Source: Pseudomonadota bacterium (GTDB lineage Bacteria; Pseudomonadota; Alphaproteobacteria; Rhizobiales; Aestuariivirgaceae). From it: a stretch of 64,000 nucleotides of DNA. The notes under the pieces are model-generated. The model was not told the DNA's origin. It was given only the letters and a program-made list of their open reading frames with translations, and ran no database searches. How positions within the stretch are numbered: the first letter of the stretch is position 1; each line of letters starts with the position of its first letter. The stretch is from the NCBI GenBank assembly GCA_020161855.1, contig JAIUNJ010000003.1, positions 395,729 to 459,728 on the forward strand, written 5' to 3'. Positions 44,421 through 52,036 of this stretch are shown here, piece by piece. A program made the translations under genes and the position numbers.

Positions 44421-44496
44421 TGGTGGAGCGAAGGGGGATCGAACCCCTGACCTCGGCATTGCGAACGCCGCGCTCTCCCAACTGAGCTACCGCCCC
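44421..44496 (-). tRNA. tRNA-Ala (anticodon CGC)
   Basis: The minus strand reads GGGGCGG, TA, GCTC-loop-GAGC, then an anticodon arm with loop TTCGCAA giving CGC, which decodes GCG. The T arm is AGGGG-TTCGATC-CCCCT. The acceptor carries the G3:U70 wobble that marks alanine tRNAs. CCA is encoded (44421-44423). Body 44424-44496 is 73 nt. Confidence 0.95.
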
Positions 44497-44603
44497 TTCC
44501 ACGAAGGCGTCTGGCTTTTAGGATTGCGCCCCTGCCCCGTCAAGAAGCCCGCCTTGCGTGAAAGGCCCGGCCCGCCTACATCTTGAGGCCGAAGGAGACC
44601 TCC

Positions 44604-44891
44604 ATGGAAGCTTTGATCTGGCTCATCAATACGTTGTTCTCGATCTATTGGTGGCTGATCCTGCTCACCGTGATCATGAGCTGGCTCCTCGCCTTCAACA
44701 TCGTCAATGTTTCGAACCCCTATGTCCGCCAGTTCAGTTATTTCCTGCGGCGCGTCACTGATCCTGTGCTGGAACCCATACGCCGCCTCCTGCCTGACCT
44801 GGGCGGCATCGACATTTCACCGATCCTTGTCCTGATCGGCCTCGAATTCCTGCGGCGCATCATTGTCAGCCAGCTCATCGCCTTCCTGTGA
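44604..44891 (+). CDS. yggT: YggT family membrane protein
   Basis: 95 residues with two hydrophobic segments (LLTVIMSWLLAF and SPILVLIGLEFL) and the conserved RRVTDPVLEPIRRLLP loop of the YggT/YlmG family, linked to cell division or membrane protein organisation. ATG 44604 has GGAG 8 bases upstream; the longer frame from 44583 lacks a site. The stop overlaps the next gene start, as is usual for the yggT-yggU pair. Confidence 0.9.
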   Translation: MEALIWLINTLFSIYWWLILLTVIMSWLLAFNIVNVSNPYVRQFSYFLRRVTDPVLEPIRRLLPDLGGIDISPILVLIGLEFLRRIIVSQLIAFL

Positions 44892-45184
44892 ATGGTCCCC
44901 TGCGCTTCACGCCAAAGGGCCTCTTCCTTGACGTGAAGGCGACACCCAAGGCGGCACACGACGAGATCGCAGGCATCCGCAACGGCGAACTTCTGGTCAA
45001 GATCACGGCCGCCCCTGACAAAGGCAAGGCCAATGCAGCGGTCTTGGCCCTGCTGGCAGAGAAAACCGGCGTGCCGAAATCAGCCTTCGAGCTCGTGAGC
45101 GGAGAGACGGCCCGCAACAAGGTGTTCCGGCTTGCCTCCCATGGTGAGGCAGTCCAGAATTGGCTCTCCACACTGAAGGACTGA
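44888..45184 (+). CDS. DUF167 (YggU) family protein
   Basis: 98 residues beginning at GTG 44888 (GTGA overlap with yggT). It has the family pattern: VKATPKAAHDEIAG, then ITAAPDKGKANAAVLALLA, then SAFELVSGETARNK. Small basic cytoplasmic protein of unknown function, commonly adjacent to yggT. Confidence 0.9.
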   Translation: MNGPLRFTPKGLFLDVKATPKAAHDEIAGIRNGELLVKITAAPDKGKANAAVLALLAEKTGVPKSAFELVSGETARNKVFRLASHGEAVQNWLSTLKD

Positions 45185-45187
45185 CCC

Positions 45188-45790
45188 ATGATGCTGCGCC
45201 CGCTTGCACTCCTCACGGCCATGCTGGCCTTGTCGCTTTCCGCGTCTGCGGAAAACACAAGCACCTACACGACTTATGATCTGGACAAGTGCCGCGTCAT
45301 CTCCGAGCCGGCGCAGGATGAGGAGTTTGCGGGCACCTGGGGCTGTGCCGGCTATCAGAACAAACCGGACTATCAGATTGTTTTTTCGGAGGGCGATCTG
45401 CGCTCGCTCGTCTCCTTCGGCAAGGATGGGAAAACCCATTGCGCCGCCAGTGAAACCTTCGGCGGCTTCAACAGTGTCAACAACACGGTGGAATGGCGCG
45501 CGAAGGATGGAAAGCCCTTCGCCGCCATCCAACGCTGGCGCGTGTCCTATGATCCGGATGACTCAAGCAAGATCCGCGAGTGGCTGGTGGTGACGCGCAT
45601 CGAGCCCGGCAACTCGTGCCACATCGGCTATGTTCTCGGCGCCCTGCCCAAGGCCAATGAGCTTGCGCGCACGCTTGCGGATTCCGTTGCCGCCACGACA
45701 AGCTGCATGGCAGCCGAGCGCGTCGTTCTTGGTTTCGCAGGCCGCGACTGGTCGGAAACGCCGGGCGGTCCGGCCTGCCCGCAAAACTAG
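45188..45790 (+). CDS. Exported hypothetical protein
   Basis: 200 residues with a signal peptide (MMLRPLALLTAMLALSLSAS, cleavage near ASAEN at 22). It contains six Cys (CRVIS, WGCAGYQ, THCAAS, SCHIGY, SCMAAE, ACPQN), so three disulphides are possible. Family not recognised. It starts 3 bp after the DUF167 stop and is probably co-transcribed; it converges with typA, with 14 bp between the two stops. Confidence 0.7.
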   Translation: MMLRPLALLTAMLALSLSASAENTSTYTTYDLDKCRVISEPAQDEEFAGTWGCAGYQNKPDYQIVFSEGDLRSLVSFGKDGKTHCAASETFGGFNSVNNTVEWRAKDGKPFAAIQRWRVSYDPDDSSKIREWLVVTRIEPGNSCHIGYVLGALPKANELARTLADSVAATTSCMAAERVVLGFAGRDWSETPGGPACPQN

Positions 45791-45804
45791 CGGCCAGTCA
45801 GGCC

Positions 45805-47631
45805 TCAGGCTGCTGCTTCCTTGGCGCGGCTGATGCGCTTGCGCTCGTGCGGATCGAGAATGGCCTTGCGCAGCCGGATCGATTTCGGCGTCACTTCCAC
45901 ATATTCATCCTCGCCGATATAGGCGAGCGCCTTCTCAAGCGACATCCTTATGGGCGGCGTCAGGATCATGGCCTCATCCTTGCCCGAGGCGCGCACGTTG
46001 GAAAGCTTCTTCTCCTTGAGCACATTGAGCTCAAGATCGTTGCCGCGCGTATGCTCGCCCACGATCATGCCGGCATAGACCCGCGTGCCCGGATCAATGA
46101 ACATCGGGCCACGGTCCTGCAGGTAGAAGATAGCATAGGCCACCGCTTCGCCTTCGGCGTTCGAGATCAGTGCGCCGGTATGGCGCGTGGGAATATCGCC
46201 CAGATGCGGCGCATAGTCATGGAACAGCCTGTTGAGGATCGCCGTGCCGCGCGTATCCGAGAGCAGTTCCGACTGGTAGCCGATCAGGCCACGGGTGGGT
46301 GCGTGGAACACGAGCCGCTGGCGTCCCGTGCCCGAGGGCCGCATGTCGCGCAGTTCGCCGCGGCGCTCCGAAACCTTCTGCACGACAACGCCTGAATAGG
46401 CCTCATCGACGTCGATGATCACTTCCTCGATGGGCTCAAGCTTCTGGCCTGTCGCCTCGTCGGTCTTGAACACCACGCGCGGGCGGCCCACGGTCAGCTC
46501 AAAGCCTTCACGGCGCATGGTCTCGATCAGGATGCCGAGCTGAAGTTCGCCACGGCCGGCCACCTCGAAAGCGTCGGTCTCGGTTTCAGATGGCGTCACG
46601 CGCAGCGCGATATTGCCCTCCGCCTCGCGCATAAGCCGGTCACGGATCACGCGCGACTGAACCTTGTCGCCCTCCTGTCCGGCCAGCGGGCCGTCATTGA
46701 TGCGGAAGGACATGGCCAGCGTCGGCGGATCGATTGGTGTTGCTGCGATCGGCTCGGTTACGGCCGGATCGCAGAACGTGTCGGAAACGGTCGCCTTGAT
46801 GAGACCGGAAATGGCGACGATGTCGCCGGCCTGGCCTTCATCGATCGGCTGGCGCTCAAGCCCGCGGAAAGCCAGCACCTTGGAAACACGGCCGGTTTCC
46901 ACCACGCTGCCGTCGCGCGCCAGAACCTTCACGGCCTGGTTCGCCTTGACCGAACCCGAGCGGATACGGCCCGTGAGCACACGGCCGAGGAAGGCATTGG
47001 CCTCCAGCGTCGTTGCCAGCATGCGGAACGGACCTTCTTCTACGGCGGGCGCCGGCACATGCTGCACGACGAGGTCGAACAGGGCCTCCATGTTGTCCTG
47101 CGGCCCTTCCGGCTTGGCTGCCATCCAGCCATGCTTGGCAGAACCGTAGATGATCGGAAAATCGAGCTGCTCCTCGCTTGCATCGAGCGCCGCAAAGAGA
47201 TCGAAGACCTCGTTCACCACCTCGATGTGGCGCTCGTCCGGCCGGTCGATCTTGTTGATGCAGACAATCGGGCGCAGGCCAATCTTGAGGGCCTTCTGCA
47301 GCACGAACTTGGTCTGCGGCATCGGTCCTTCTGCGGCATCGACCAGCAGAACGGCGCCATCGACCATGTTGAGAATACGCTCCACCTCGCCACCGAAATC
47401 GGCGTGGCCCGGCGTGTCGACGATGTTGATGCGGGTGTCTTTCCACATCAGGGAGGTGACCTTGGCCAGGATGGTAATGCCGCGCTCCCGCTCCAGGTCA
47501 TTGGAGTCCATGACGCGTTCGCCAACCTTCTGGTTGTCGCGGAAGGTGCCGGACTGGGTCAGCAGCCGGTCGATAAGGGTCGTCTTGCCGTGGTCGACGT
47601 GGGCAATGATCGCAATGTTGCGCAGATCCAT
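45805..47631 (-). CDS. typA: Ribosome-associated GTPase TypA/BipA
   Basis: 608 residues, the normal length (~605-615). G1 [12 protein letters not shown] starts at residue 9, G2 region RERGITI, G3 [10 protein letters not shown] and G4 [10 protein letters not shown] are intact. EF-G-like domains III and V and the TypA-specific C-terminal domain follow ([12 protein letters not shown] near the end). ATG 47631 is the true start; the frame remains open to 47784 but that part lacks family similarity. A translational GTPase binding 70S ribosomes, important under stress and cold. Confidence 0.95.
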   Translation of the reverse strand: MDLRNIAIIAHVDHGKTTLIDRLLTQSGTFRDNQKVGERVMDSNDLERERGITILAKVTSLMWKDTRINIVDTPGHADFGGEVERILNMVDGAVLLVDAAEGPMPQTKFVLQKALKIGLRPIVCINKIDRPDERHIEVVNEVFDLFAALDASEEQLDFPIIYGSAKHGWMAAKPEGPQDNMEALFDLVVQHVPAPAVEEGPFRMLATTLEANAFLGRVLTGRIRSGSVKANQAVKVLARDGSVVETGRVSKVLAFRGLERQPIDEGQAGDIVAISGLIKATVSDTFCDPAVTEPIAATPIDPPTLAMSFRINDGPLAGQEGDKVQSRVIRDRLMREAEGNIALRVTPSETETDAFEVAGRGELQLGILIETMRREGFELTVGRPRVVFKTDEATGQKLEPIEEVIIDVDEAYSGVVVQKVSERRGELRDMRPSGTGRQRLVFHAPTRGLIGYQSELLSDTRGTAILNRLFHDYAPHLGDIPTRHTGALISNAEGEAVAYAIFYLQDRGPMFIDPGTRVYAGMIVGEHTRGNDLELNVLKEKKLSNVRASGKDEAMILTPPIRMSLEKALAYIGEDEYVEVTPKSIRLRKAILDPHERKRISRAKEAAA

Positions 47632-47759
47632 GGAGGGCGCCTGACTTTCTCGGACGTTGTGGAAATCAGGGGCCGCGTTAGCACATGCAGCATGGATTTG
47701 GCAATTTATCTGCCATTGAGGATTTTCCCCTATGAAACCGGGCCCGGATTGGAGTGACC

Positions 47760-48215
47760 ATGTTTGAAAACGCCCCCCCGCCACGCGCCCTGGTTGCTAT
47801 CACGCTGGCGGACAAGTCCACGCAGATCGCCAGCGTCAGACTGCCCCTCTCCGGGCGCCTGGTCGACCTTCTCAATGGCACAGATCGCTTTCTGGACGCC
47901 GTTTCGGGCGATGGCGAGCAATTCTACATTGCCAAGGCGCATGTCGTCCGGATGGCCGTCACCAACCCACCCAAGGCGTCCCTCAACCTCAACCGGCGCT
48001 CCTCCGACCGCAGCCACTTCAATCCCTATGCGGTTCTGGGCGTCGACCGTTCGGCCAGCCCAGAGGAGATCAAGCAGGCCTATCGCCACCAGGTGAAGGC
48101 CTACCACCCGGACCGCTTCGCCAATCTCGACCTTCCGCAGGAAATGAAGGACTATGCCGAAGCCATGCTCACCCGGCTCAACATCGCCCATGAACAGCTG
48201 ATGGCCGGTCGCTGA
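47760..48215 (+). CDS. J-domain (DnaJ-like) protein
   Basis: 151 residues. The N-terminal ~80 residues are uncharacterised (DFLAG-like beta-rich sequence including IAKAHVVRMAVTNPPKA). The C-terminal J domain (~85-150) has NPYAVLGVDRSASPEEIKQA and the essential HPD in KAYHPDRFANL. It lacks the Gly/Phe and zinc regions of true DnaJ. The start is ATG 47760 with GGAG 5 bases before it; an in-frame GTG at 47754 is also possible. Probably a specialised Hsp70 co-chaperone. Confidence 0.85.
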   Translation: MFENAPPPRALVAITLADKSTQIASVRLPLSGRLVDLLNGTDRFLDAVSGDGEQFYIAKAHVVRMAVTNPPKASLNLNRRSSDRSHFNPYAVLGVDRSASPEEIKQAYRHQVKAYHPDRFANLDLPQEMKDYAEAMLTRLNIAHEQLMAGR

Positions 48216-48224
48216 GCAGGCCGC

Positions 48225-49166
48225 TCAGTTCGGTTTCACATCGAGATAGCTGTCGAGGGCCGCAAAGAATTCGGCCCGGATCATGCTGCGCTCCATGAGA
48301 ATCTCGTGCAGCGCATCGCGGATCATCACGAAGGACATGCCCGGAACATGCTTTGAAAAGCCGAGCGTTGCGGTGTTGTCGACCACGCGGTCCCGCCCCG
48401 CCAGCACCATAAGCACCGGGCATTTCGGGCCTTTCGGCAGATAGACACTCTGCATCCGGTCAATGCTTTCCATGGCGGCATTGAGCCAGCCCATGGTCGG
48501 CGAGCCGATGCCCAGCTGTGGCGTCCGCTCCAGCGTCTGCATGTCCCTGATCCAGCGGTCCCGGTCGCTTGTCAGCGGATTGCCGTCAAAGTCATCGCGC
48601 GTCATCGGCCCGCGGCGCATGCCGGGCAGGCGCACCCAGGAGAAGCCGCCACGCACGAATGTGTACGACAGAAAGCGCGCGACCCAGCGCGGCCAGGCAC
48701 CATAGTTCAGTTCCATCAGCGGCGCCGTGACAATGCACTTGGAGAACCAGGCATCGCGCACGATGTTGCGCAGAAGCACGTGGCCACCGGTCGAGTGGGC
48801 CAGCGCATAATAGGGGCCAGGGCAATGGGCCCGGACCAGTTGCTCCATTGCCGTGCGCAGGTCTTCATCAAAATACTTGAAGCTGGTGACATGGCCGCGC
48901 ATCGGATCGTCGAGCAGCCGTTGCGAGCCGCCCTGTCCGCGCCAGTCGAAGCTGGCGACGCAGAAGCCGCGCGACACGAGATCGCGCATGGTCTCGAAAT
49001 AGCGCTCAAGATAGTCGGCGCGCCCGTTCATGAGCAGGATTGTGCCGCGGCCGGCACCCGAACCGCATTTCATGGCCCTGAGGGTCAGGCCATCGCCCGT
49101 CCGCAAGGCCATGACCTCGGCCTTGTCCGGCAGGCGATTCTCAAGTGTCGGGTGAAGTTCCATCAT
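48225..49166 (-). CDS. Alpha/beta hydrolase (serine aminopeptidase S33/lysophospholipase type)
   Basis: 313 residues. The nucleophile elbow is AHSTGG with Ser125, the acid is Asp in LAGRDRVVDN (near 260) and the base is His in DALHEILME (near 288). FDWRGQGGSQRL near 73 is typical of PldB-like lysophospholipases and monoglyceride lipases. No signal peptide. It converges with the J-domain gene, with 9 bp between stops. Confidence 0.88.
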   Translation of the reverse strand: MMELHPTLENRLPDKAEVMALRTGDGLTLRAMKCGSGAGRGTILLMNGRADYLERYFETMRDLVSRGFCVASFDWRGQGGSQRLLDDPMRGHVTSFKYFDEDLRTAMEQLVRAHCPGPYYALAHSTGGHVLLRNIVRDAWFSKCIVTAPLMELNYGAWPRWVARFLSYTFVRGGFSWVRLPGMRRGPMTRDDFDGNPLTSDRDRWIRDMQTLERTPQLGIGSPTMGWLNAAMESIDRMQSVYLPKGPKCPVLMVLAGRDRVVDNTATLGFSKHVPGMSFVMIRDALHEILMERSMIRAEFFAALDSYLDVKPN

Positions 49167-49209
49167 CCTGCCCGCCTCTTAACATGTAAGGCGGGAGGGG
49201 CAAGTATGG

Positions 49210-49323
49210 CTGCAGCAGCCTGCCTTCGGCCAATTGCGAGCAATCGACCTGCACAGGCTGCTGCAGTCCATGGGATTAAGGGAACCTTCGCATCTTGCAT
49301 TCACAGGTGTCGCCACCTGTGAA
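49210..49323. repeat. Two hairpin-forming inverted repeats
   Basis: CTGCAGCAGCCTG (49210-49222) and CAGGCTGCTGCAG (49254-49266) are perfect 13-bp inverted arms with a 31-nt loop. TTCACAGGTG (49300-49309) and CACCTGTGAA (49314-49323) form a perfect 10-bp stem with a TCGC loop, 10 bp past the stop of the next minus-strand gene. Neither has a T-tract. The second is probably a terminator-like or mRNA-stabilising hairpin. Confidence 0.5.
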
Positions 49324-49332
49324 CGGGATGCA

Positions 49333-50214
49333 TCAGTTCACCTTTTTGACGTCCGTGATTTCCCCGGTCGCGGATGACAAAGTGATAAGATAGGCATTCT
49401 GGGCCCGCTTCGCGTCGTAAGTGAAGGTCGTGCCCGTGCAGGCCTTGGGCTTCACCGAAGAAAAGCCGTAGCCGGTAATGATATCGGCACCATTGGTGCA
49501 GCCAATCTTCTGGCCAGAAGGCTTGGCCACGGATGCTGTCTGGCTCGCCGTCTTTGGCTCGCCATTGACGGCTGGCTTGCTGCCCAGAGATGCAACTTGC
49601 GAATCCGTCTTCACAGCAGGCTTCGCTGCCAGGTTGGTCTTCGGCGCTGTTGCGGCCTGGGCGCTAGACACCGTCACAGAAGATTTCTTGACGGTGTTGC
49701 TGGTGGTTCCGCTCGCCTGCTGCTGCACCGGCTTCTTCACGGCCGACGACAGGCCGGTTGGAGCCTTCGCCGTGGTGGTTCCGGCCACAGGTGCCTTCTT
49801 GGCGGCCTTGGCAACATTCGGCTTCTTGGGCTTCTTCACGGCTGGCTGCTCGTCATAGAGCGGCACCCAATCGTCAAGGGTCTCGTCATAGACCATGCGG
49901 CCACGCATGCGCTTGCGCGGCACCCACTCTTCAAGATCGTCGTCATAGACATAGCGCTTGCGCAGGGCCTTGCGCGGAACCCATTCGTCGAGGTTCTCGT
50001 CATAGACCATCTTGCCGCGGCGCTTGATGAAGACCTCATCGCTGTCGCGGTCATCCTCATCATAGACGCGATAGTGGCGCTCACGTTCCGGATAATAGAC
50101 GCGCGGCATCACCAGCTGGAAATCCCAGCCGTCACCCGCCTGCACGGCAGGGCCACCGAAGGTGGCTGCCAGAAGGGCAAGAGCGGAAGCAGCGGTCAGG
50201 GAACGAAAACGCAT
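49333..50214 (-). CDS. Exported protein with three 20-residue repeats and a shared C-terminal domain
   Basis: 293 residues from ATG 50214, which has GAGG upstream; a longer frame to 50247 exists. Signal peptide ends AVQAGD near 27. Residues ~66-122 are three tandem repeats of the form MVYDENLDEWVPRK. A long Lys/Ala/Thr-rich low-complexity stretch follows (~128-235). The final ~55 residues (IGCTNGADIITGYGF to ITDVKKVN) are a small domain shared with the next two minus-strand genes. That domain resembles a PepSY-like beta unit with a Cys pair. Possibly a cell-envelope protein; function unknown. Confidence 0.75.
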   Translation of the reverse strand: MRFRSLTAASALALLAATFGGPAVQAGDGWDFQLVMPRVYYPERERHYRVYDEDDRDSDEVFIKRRGKMVYDENLDEWVPRKALRKRYVYDDDLEEWVPRKRMRGRMVYDETLDDWVPLYDEQPAVKKPKKPNVAKAAKKAPVAGTTTAKAPTGLSSAVKKPVQQQASGTTSNTVKKSSVTVSSAQAATAPKTNLAAKPAVKTDSQVASLGSKPAVNGEPKTASQTASVAKPSGQKIGCTNGADIITGYGFSSVKPKACTGTTFTYDAKRAQNAYLITLSSATGEITDVKKVN

Positions 50215-50284
50215 CGGAAACCTCGAAGGTTGAAGGATCCGCCGCATTCACGGAGAATGCGGCGGCATTGCTGTAGGCAGCTGA

Positions 50285-50692
50285 CTACCTGCGCGATACC
50301 GACATGTTGCCGGTGCGCGAGTTCACGCTGATGAAATAGCGCTTGCCATGCTTGCGCGCCTTGAAGCCGTAGGTCTTGCCTTCGCAATCAATGGCGGTCA
50401 CGGCATTGAAACCACGCTTGCGGATCTGCTTGCCGGCCGAATAGCACGACAGGCGCCGCGAACCATAGTTCTGATAGTAACCATAGTCATCGTTGTAGAA
50501 ATGGCGCTTGTGATGATGCGGGCGCAGCATCGGCCCGCCAAAGCAGCGGTAGCGGCCGCCGGTCCAGAAGCAGTCGTCGCTGTAGGACGGACCGCCAAGA
50601 TAGAGTCTCACATCGACATCGGCCTTCGCGGCCGGCGTGAAGCTGGAGATGGAAAGGGCGGCAAGACCCGCCACAAGGAATGAACGCAACAT
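50285..50692 (-). CDS. Small exported protein, family member 2
   Basis: 135 residues. Signal peptide (LRSFLVAGLAALSISSF, ending PAAKAD near 25). A His/Tyr/Gly-rich middle (GGPMLRPHHHKRHFYNDDYG) is followed by the shared C-terminal domain: LSCYSAGKQIRKRGFNAV, IDCEGKTYGFKARKHGKRY, ISVNSRTGNMSVSRR. It lies between two paralogues on the same strand. Confidence 0.75.
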   Translation of the reverse strand: MLRSFLVAGLAALSISSFTPAAKADVDVRLYLGGPSYSDDCFWTGGRYRCFGGPMLRPHHHKRHFYNDDYGYYQNYGSRRLSCYSAGKQIRKRGFNAVTAIDCEGKTYGFKARKHGKRYFISVNSRTGNMSVSRR

Positions 50693-50844
50693 TGTAGTGC
50701 CCTCCGGTACTGCCAGAACCCGGTAAGGTTCTGTCTATGGAGGGATGATGGCAGAATGTTGCTGAACGTTAACCGACAATGCCGTTCATCTGCCGTTCAG
50801 CTTCACGGCAGGAATGGGGCAAGCACCGGAAAAGACAGGAAAAA

Positions 50845-50872
50845 CAAGGGGCACGCCGCAGCGTGCCCCTTG
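50845..50872 (-). terminator. Rho-independent terminator
   Basis: A perfect 12-bp stem (CAAGGGGCACGC with GCGTGCCCCTTG, loop CGCA) lies 10 bp past the stop of the minus-strand gene 50883-51266. On the minus strand it is followed by a T-rich tail (GTTTTT). Confidence 0.85.
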
Positions 50873-50882
50873 CAGGATCGAT

Positions 50883-51266
50883 TTAGAGCATGTTCACGGA
50901 GATGATGTTGCCGGACCAGCGGCTCACCGTCACGATGTACTTGTTGCCGAAGCGCTTGCCGACATAGGTGAACTTGGAACCGTAGCATTCCTTGGTCTTC
51001 ACGTTCTTGTAGCCGGCGCTCTTGGTGATCCAGCGGCCTTCGTTGCAGCTGATGCCAGACTTCACATAGGGCTTCTTGTAGCCATAGCCGTAGCCCGGGC
51101 CAACATAGCCGTAGCCATAGCCGTGGCCGCCACCGACGTAGACGCCAGGTCCGTCAAGCATGACGCCGAGGCCGATGTTGACGTCGACACCTGCCTTGGC
51201 AGGGGTGGCAGCGATGCCGGCGGCCGAGAGGGAGATGACGGCGGCGGTGATAAGGGACTTCATCAT
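50883..51266 (-). CDS. Small exported Gly/Tyr-rich protein, family member 3
   Basis: 127 residues. Signal peptide (MKSLITAAVISLSAAGIAA, ending PAKAG near 25). A GYGYGYVGPGYGYGY low-complexity stretch follows at ~48-63. Then comes the shared C-terminal domain: ISCNEGRWITKSAGYKNV, KECYGSKFTYVGKRFGNKY, VTVSRWSGNIISVNML. It has its own strong terminator, so it is a separate transcription unit. Confidence 0.78.
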   Translation of the reverse strand: MMKSLITAAVISLSAAGIAATPAKAGVDVNIGLGVMLDGPGVYVGGGHGYGYGYVGPGYGYGYKKPYVKSGISCNEGRWITKSAGYKNVKTKECYGSKFTYVGKRFGNKYIVTVSRWSGNIISVNML

Positions 51267-51439
51267 GGGGTAGCTCCTGTTTGATCGTTTGACGGCCCCT
51301 ATTGGCCATCGTTGAAACAGAAACTAGCCGCCCCAACTTGAACACCACCGGAAGGGCAGGTTCATCAGGCATTCATTTTTCCGGCCATGCCCCCTTGAAA
51401 GCGGGGAGGCTCCACCTACTTAGAAAGCGTGGCCGCCAA

Positions 51440-51516
51440 TCGGGGCCATGTTCCGGAAAACCCGGCCATTCCGGCGGGTTGGAAGAGATTGCACATTGCT
51501 TCATGGAGAGTGTGAG
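51440..51516 (+). promoter_or_regulatory. Candidate ROSE-type RNA thermometer in the hsp20 leader
   Basis: Just before the start, TTGCT (51496-51500) is followed four bases later by GGAG (51505-51508), the order and spacing of the conserved ROSE hairpin in which the UYGCU motif masks the ribosome-binding site. Upstream the leader can fold: AACCCG (51459-51464) with CGGGTT (51475-51480), and alternatively CCGGAA with TTCCGG. ROSE elements control small heat-shock genes in rhizobia. Confidence 0.45.
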
Positions 51517-51966
51517 ATGTTTGACTATACCCCTTTCTATCGTTCCAGCGTTGGCTTTGACCGCCTGTTCCGTCTGCTCGACGAGGCCGCCAACGGCGAG
51601 ACCCCCACCTATCCGCCCTACAATATCGAACGCCTGAGCGAGAACGCCTACCGCATCAGCATTGCTGTTGCAGGCTTCAGCCCCGCAGACCTCGCCATCG
51701 AGGCCAAGGGCAATACCCTGACCGTCTCCGGCAAGAAGGGCGACAAGACCGATTCGAATGTCGAAGTCCTGCATCAGGGCATCGCCGGCCGCAGCTTTGA
51801 GCGCCGCTTCCAGCTCGCCGACTATGTCGAGGTAAAGGGTGCGGATCTGGCCAACGGCCTGCTCCACATCGCCCTTGAGCGCGTTGTGCCCGAGGCCATG
51901 AAACCCCGCCAGATTGCCATCGGCGGCGGTGACAAGCCCAAGGTCCTCGAAGCCAAGGCTGCCTGA
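51517..51966 (+). CDS. Small heat-shock protein (Hsp20/IbpA family)
   Basis: 149 residues. The N-terminus MFDYTPFYRSSVGFDRLFRL is typical of rhizobial class A Hsp20. The alpha-crystallin domain spans ~35-130, with PPYNIERLSENAYRISIAVA, the conserved GLLHIALER near the end, and a C-terminal tail. ATG 51517 follows GGAG by 8 bases; the frame upstream to 51448 is leader RNA. It should hold unfolding proteins during heat stress. Confidence 0.92.
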   Translation: MFDYTPFYRSSVGFDRLFRLLDEAANGETPTYPPYNIERLSENAYRISIAVAGFSPADLAIEAKGNTLTVSGKKGDKTDSNVEVLHQGIAGRSFERRFQLADYVEVKGADLANGLLHIALERVVPEAMKPRQIAIGGGDKPKVLEAKAA

Positions 51967-52001
51967 CCAGCCCGGCTACTGATCCCCTGCTTGGTTTCTC
52001 C

Positions 52002-52029
52002 GGGGCGTCGCCAGCAATGGCGGCGCCCC
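52002..52029. terminator. Hairpin between hsp20 and the MFS gene
   Basis: GGGGCGTCGCC (52002-52012) pairs with GGCGGCGCCCC (52019-52029) over 11 bp with one G-U pair and an AGCAAT loop. It lies between two converging stops. No T-tract on either side, so its strength as a terminator is uncertain. Confidence 0.45.
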
Positions 52030-52036
52030 ATCCATG

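Noticed and set aside
44421-44450. tRNA-Ala 3' end as an attachment site with a second copy at the far side of the exported-protein cluster
   Set aside because: I looked for a repeat of the tRNA 3' sequence around 31-32 kb and elsewhere by eye and found none.
44116-44586. 156-residue plus-strand open frame across the tRNA
   Set aside because: It reads through the reverse complement of tRNA-Ala (the familiar GDRTPDLGIANAALSQLSYR artefact) and is not a gene.
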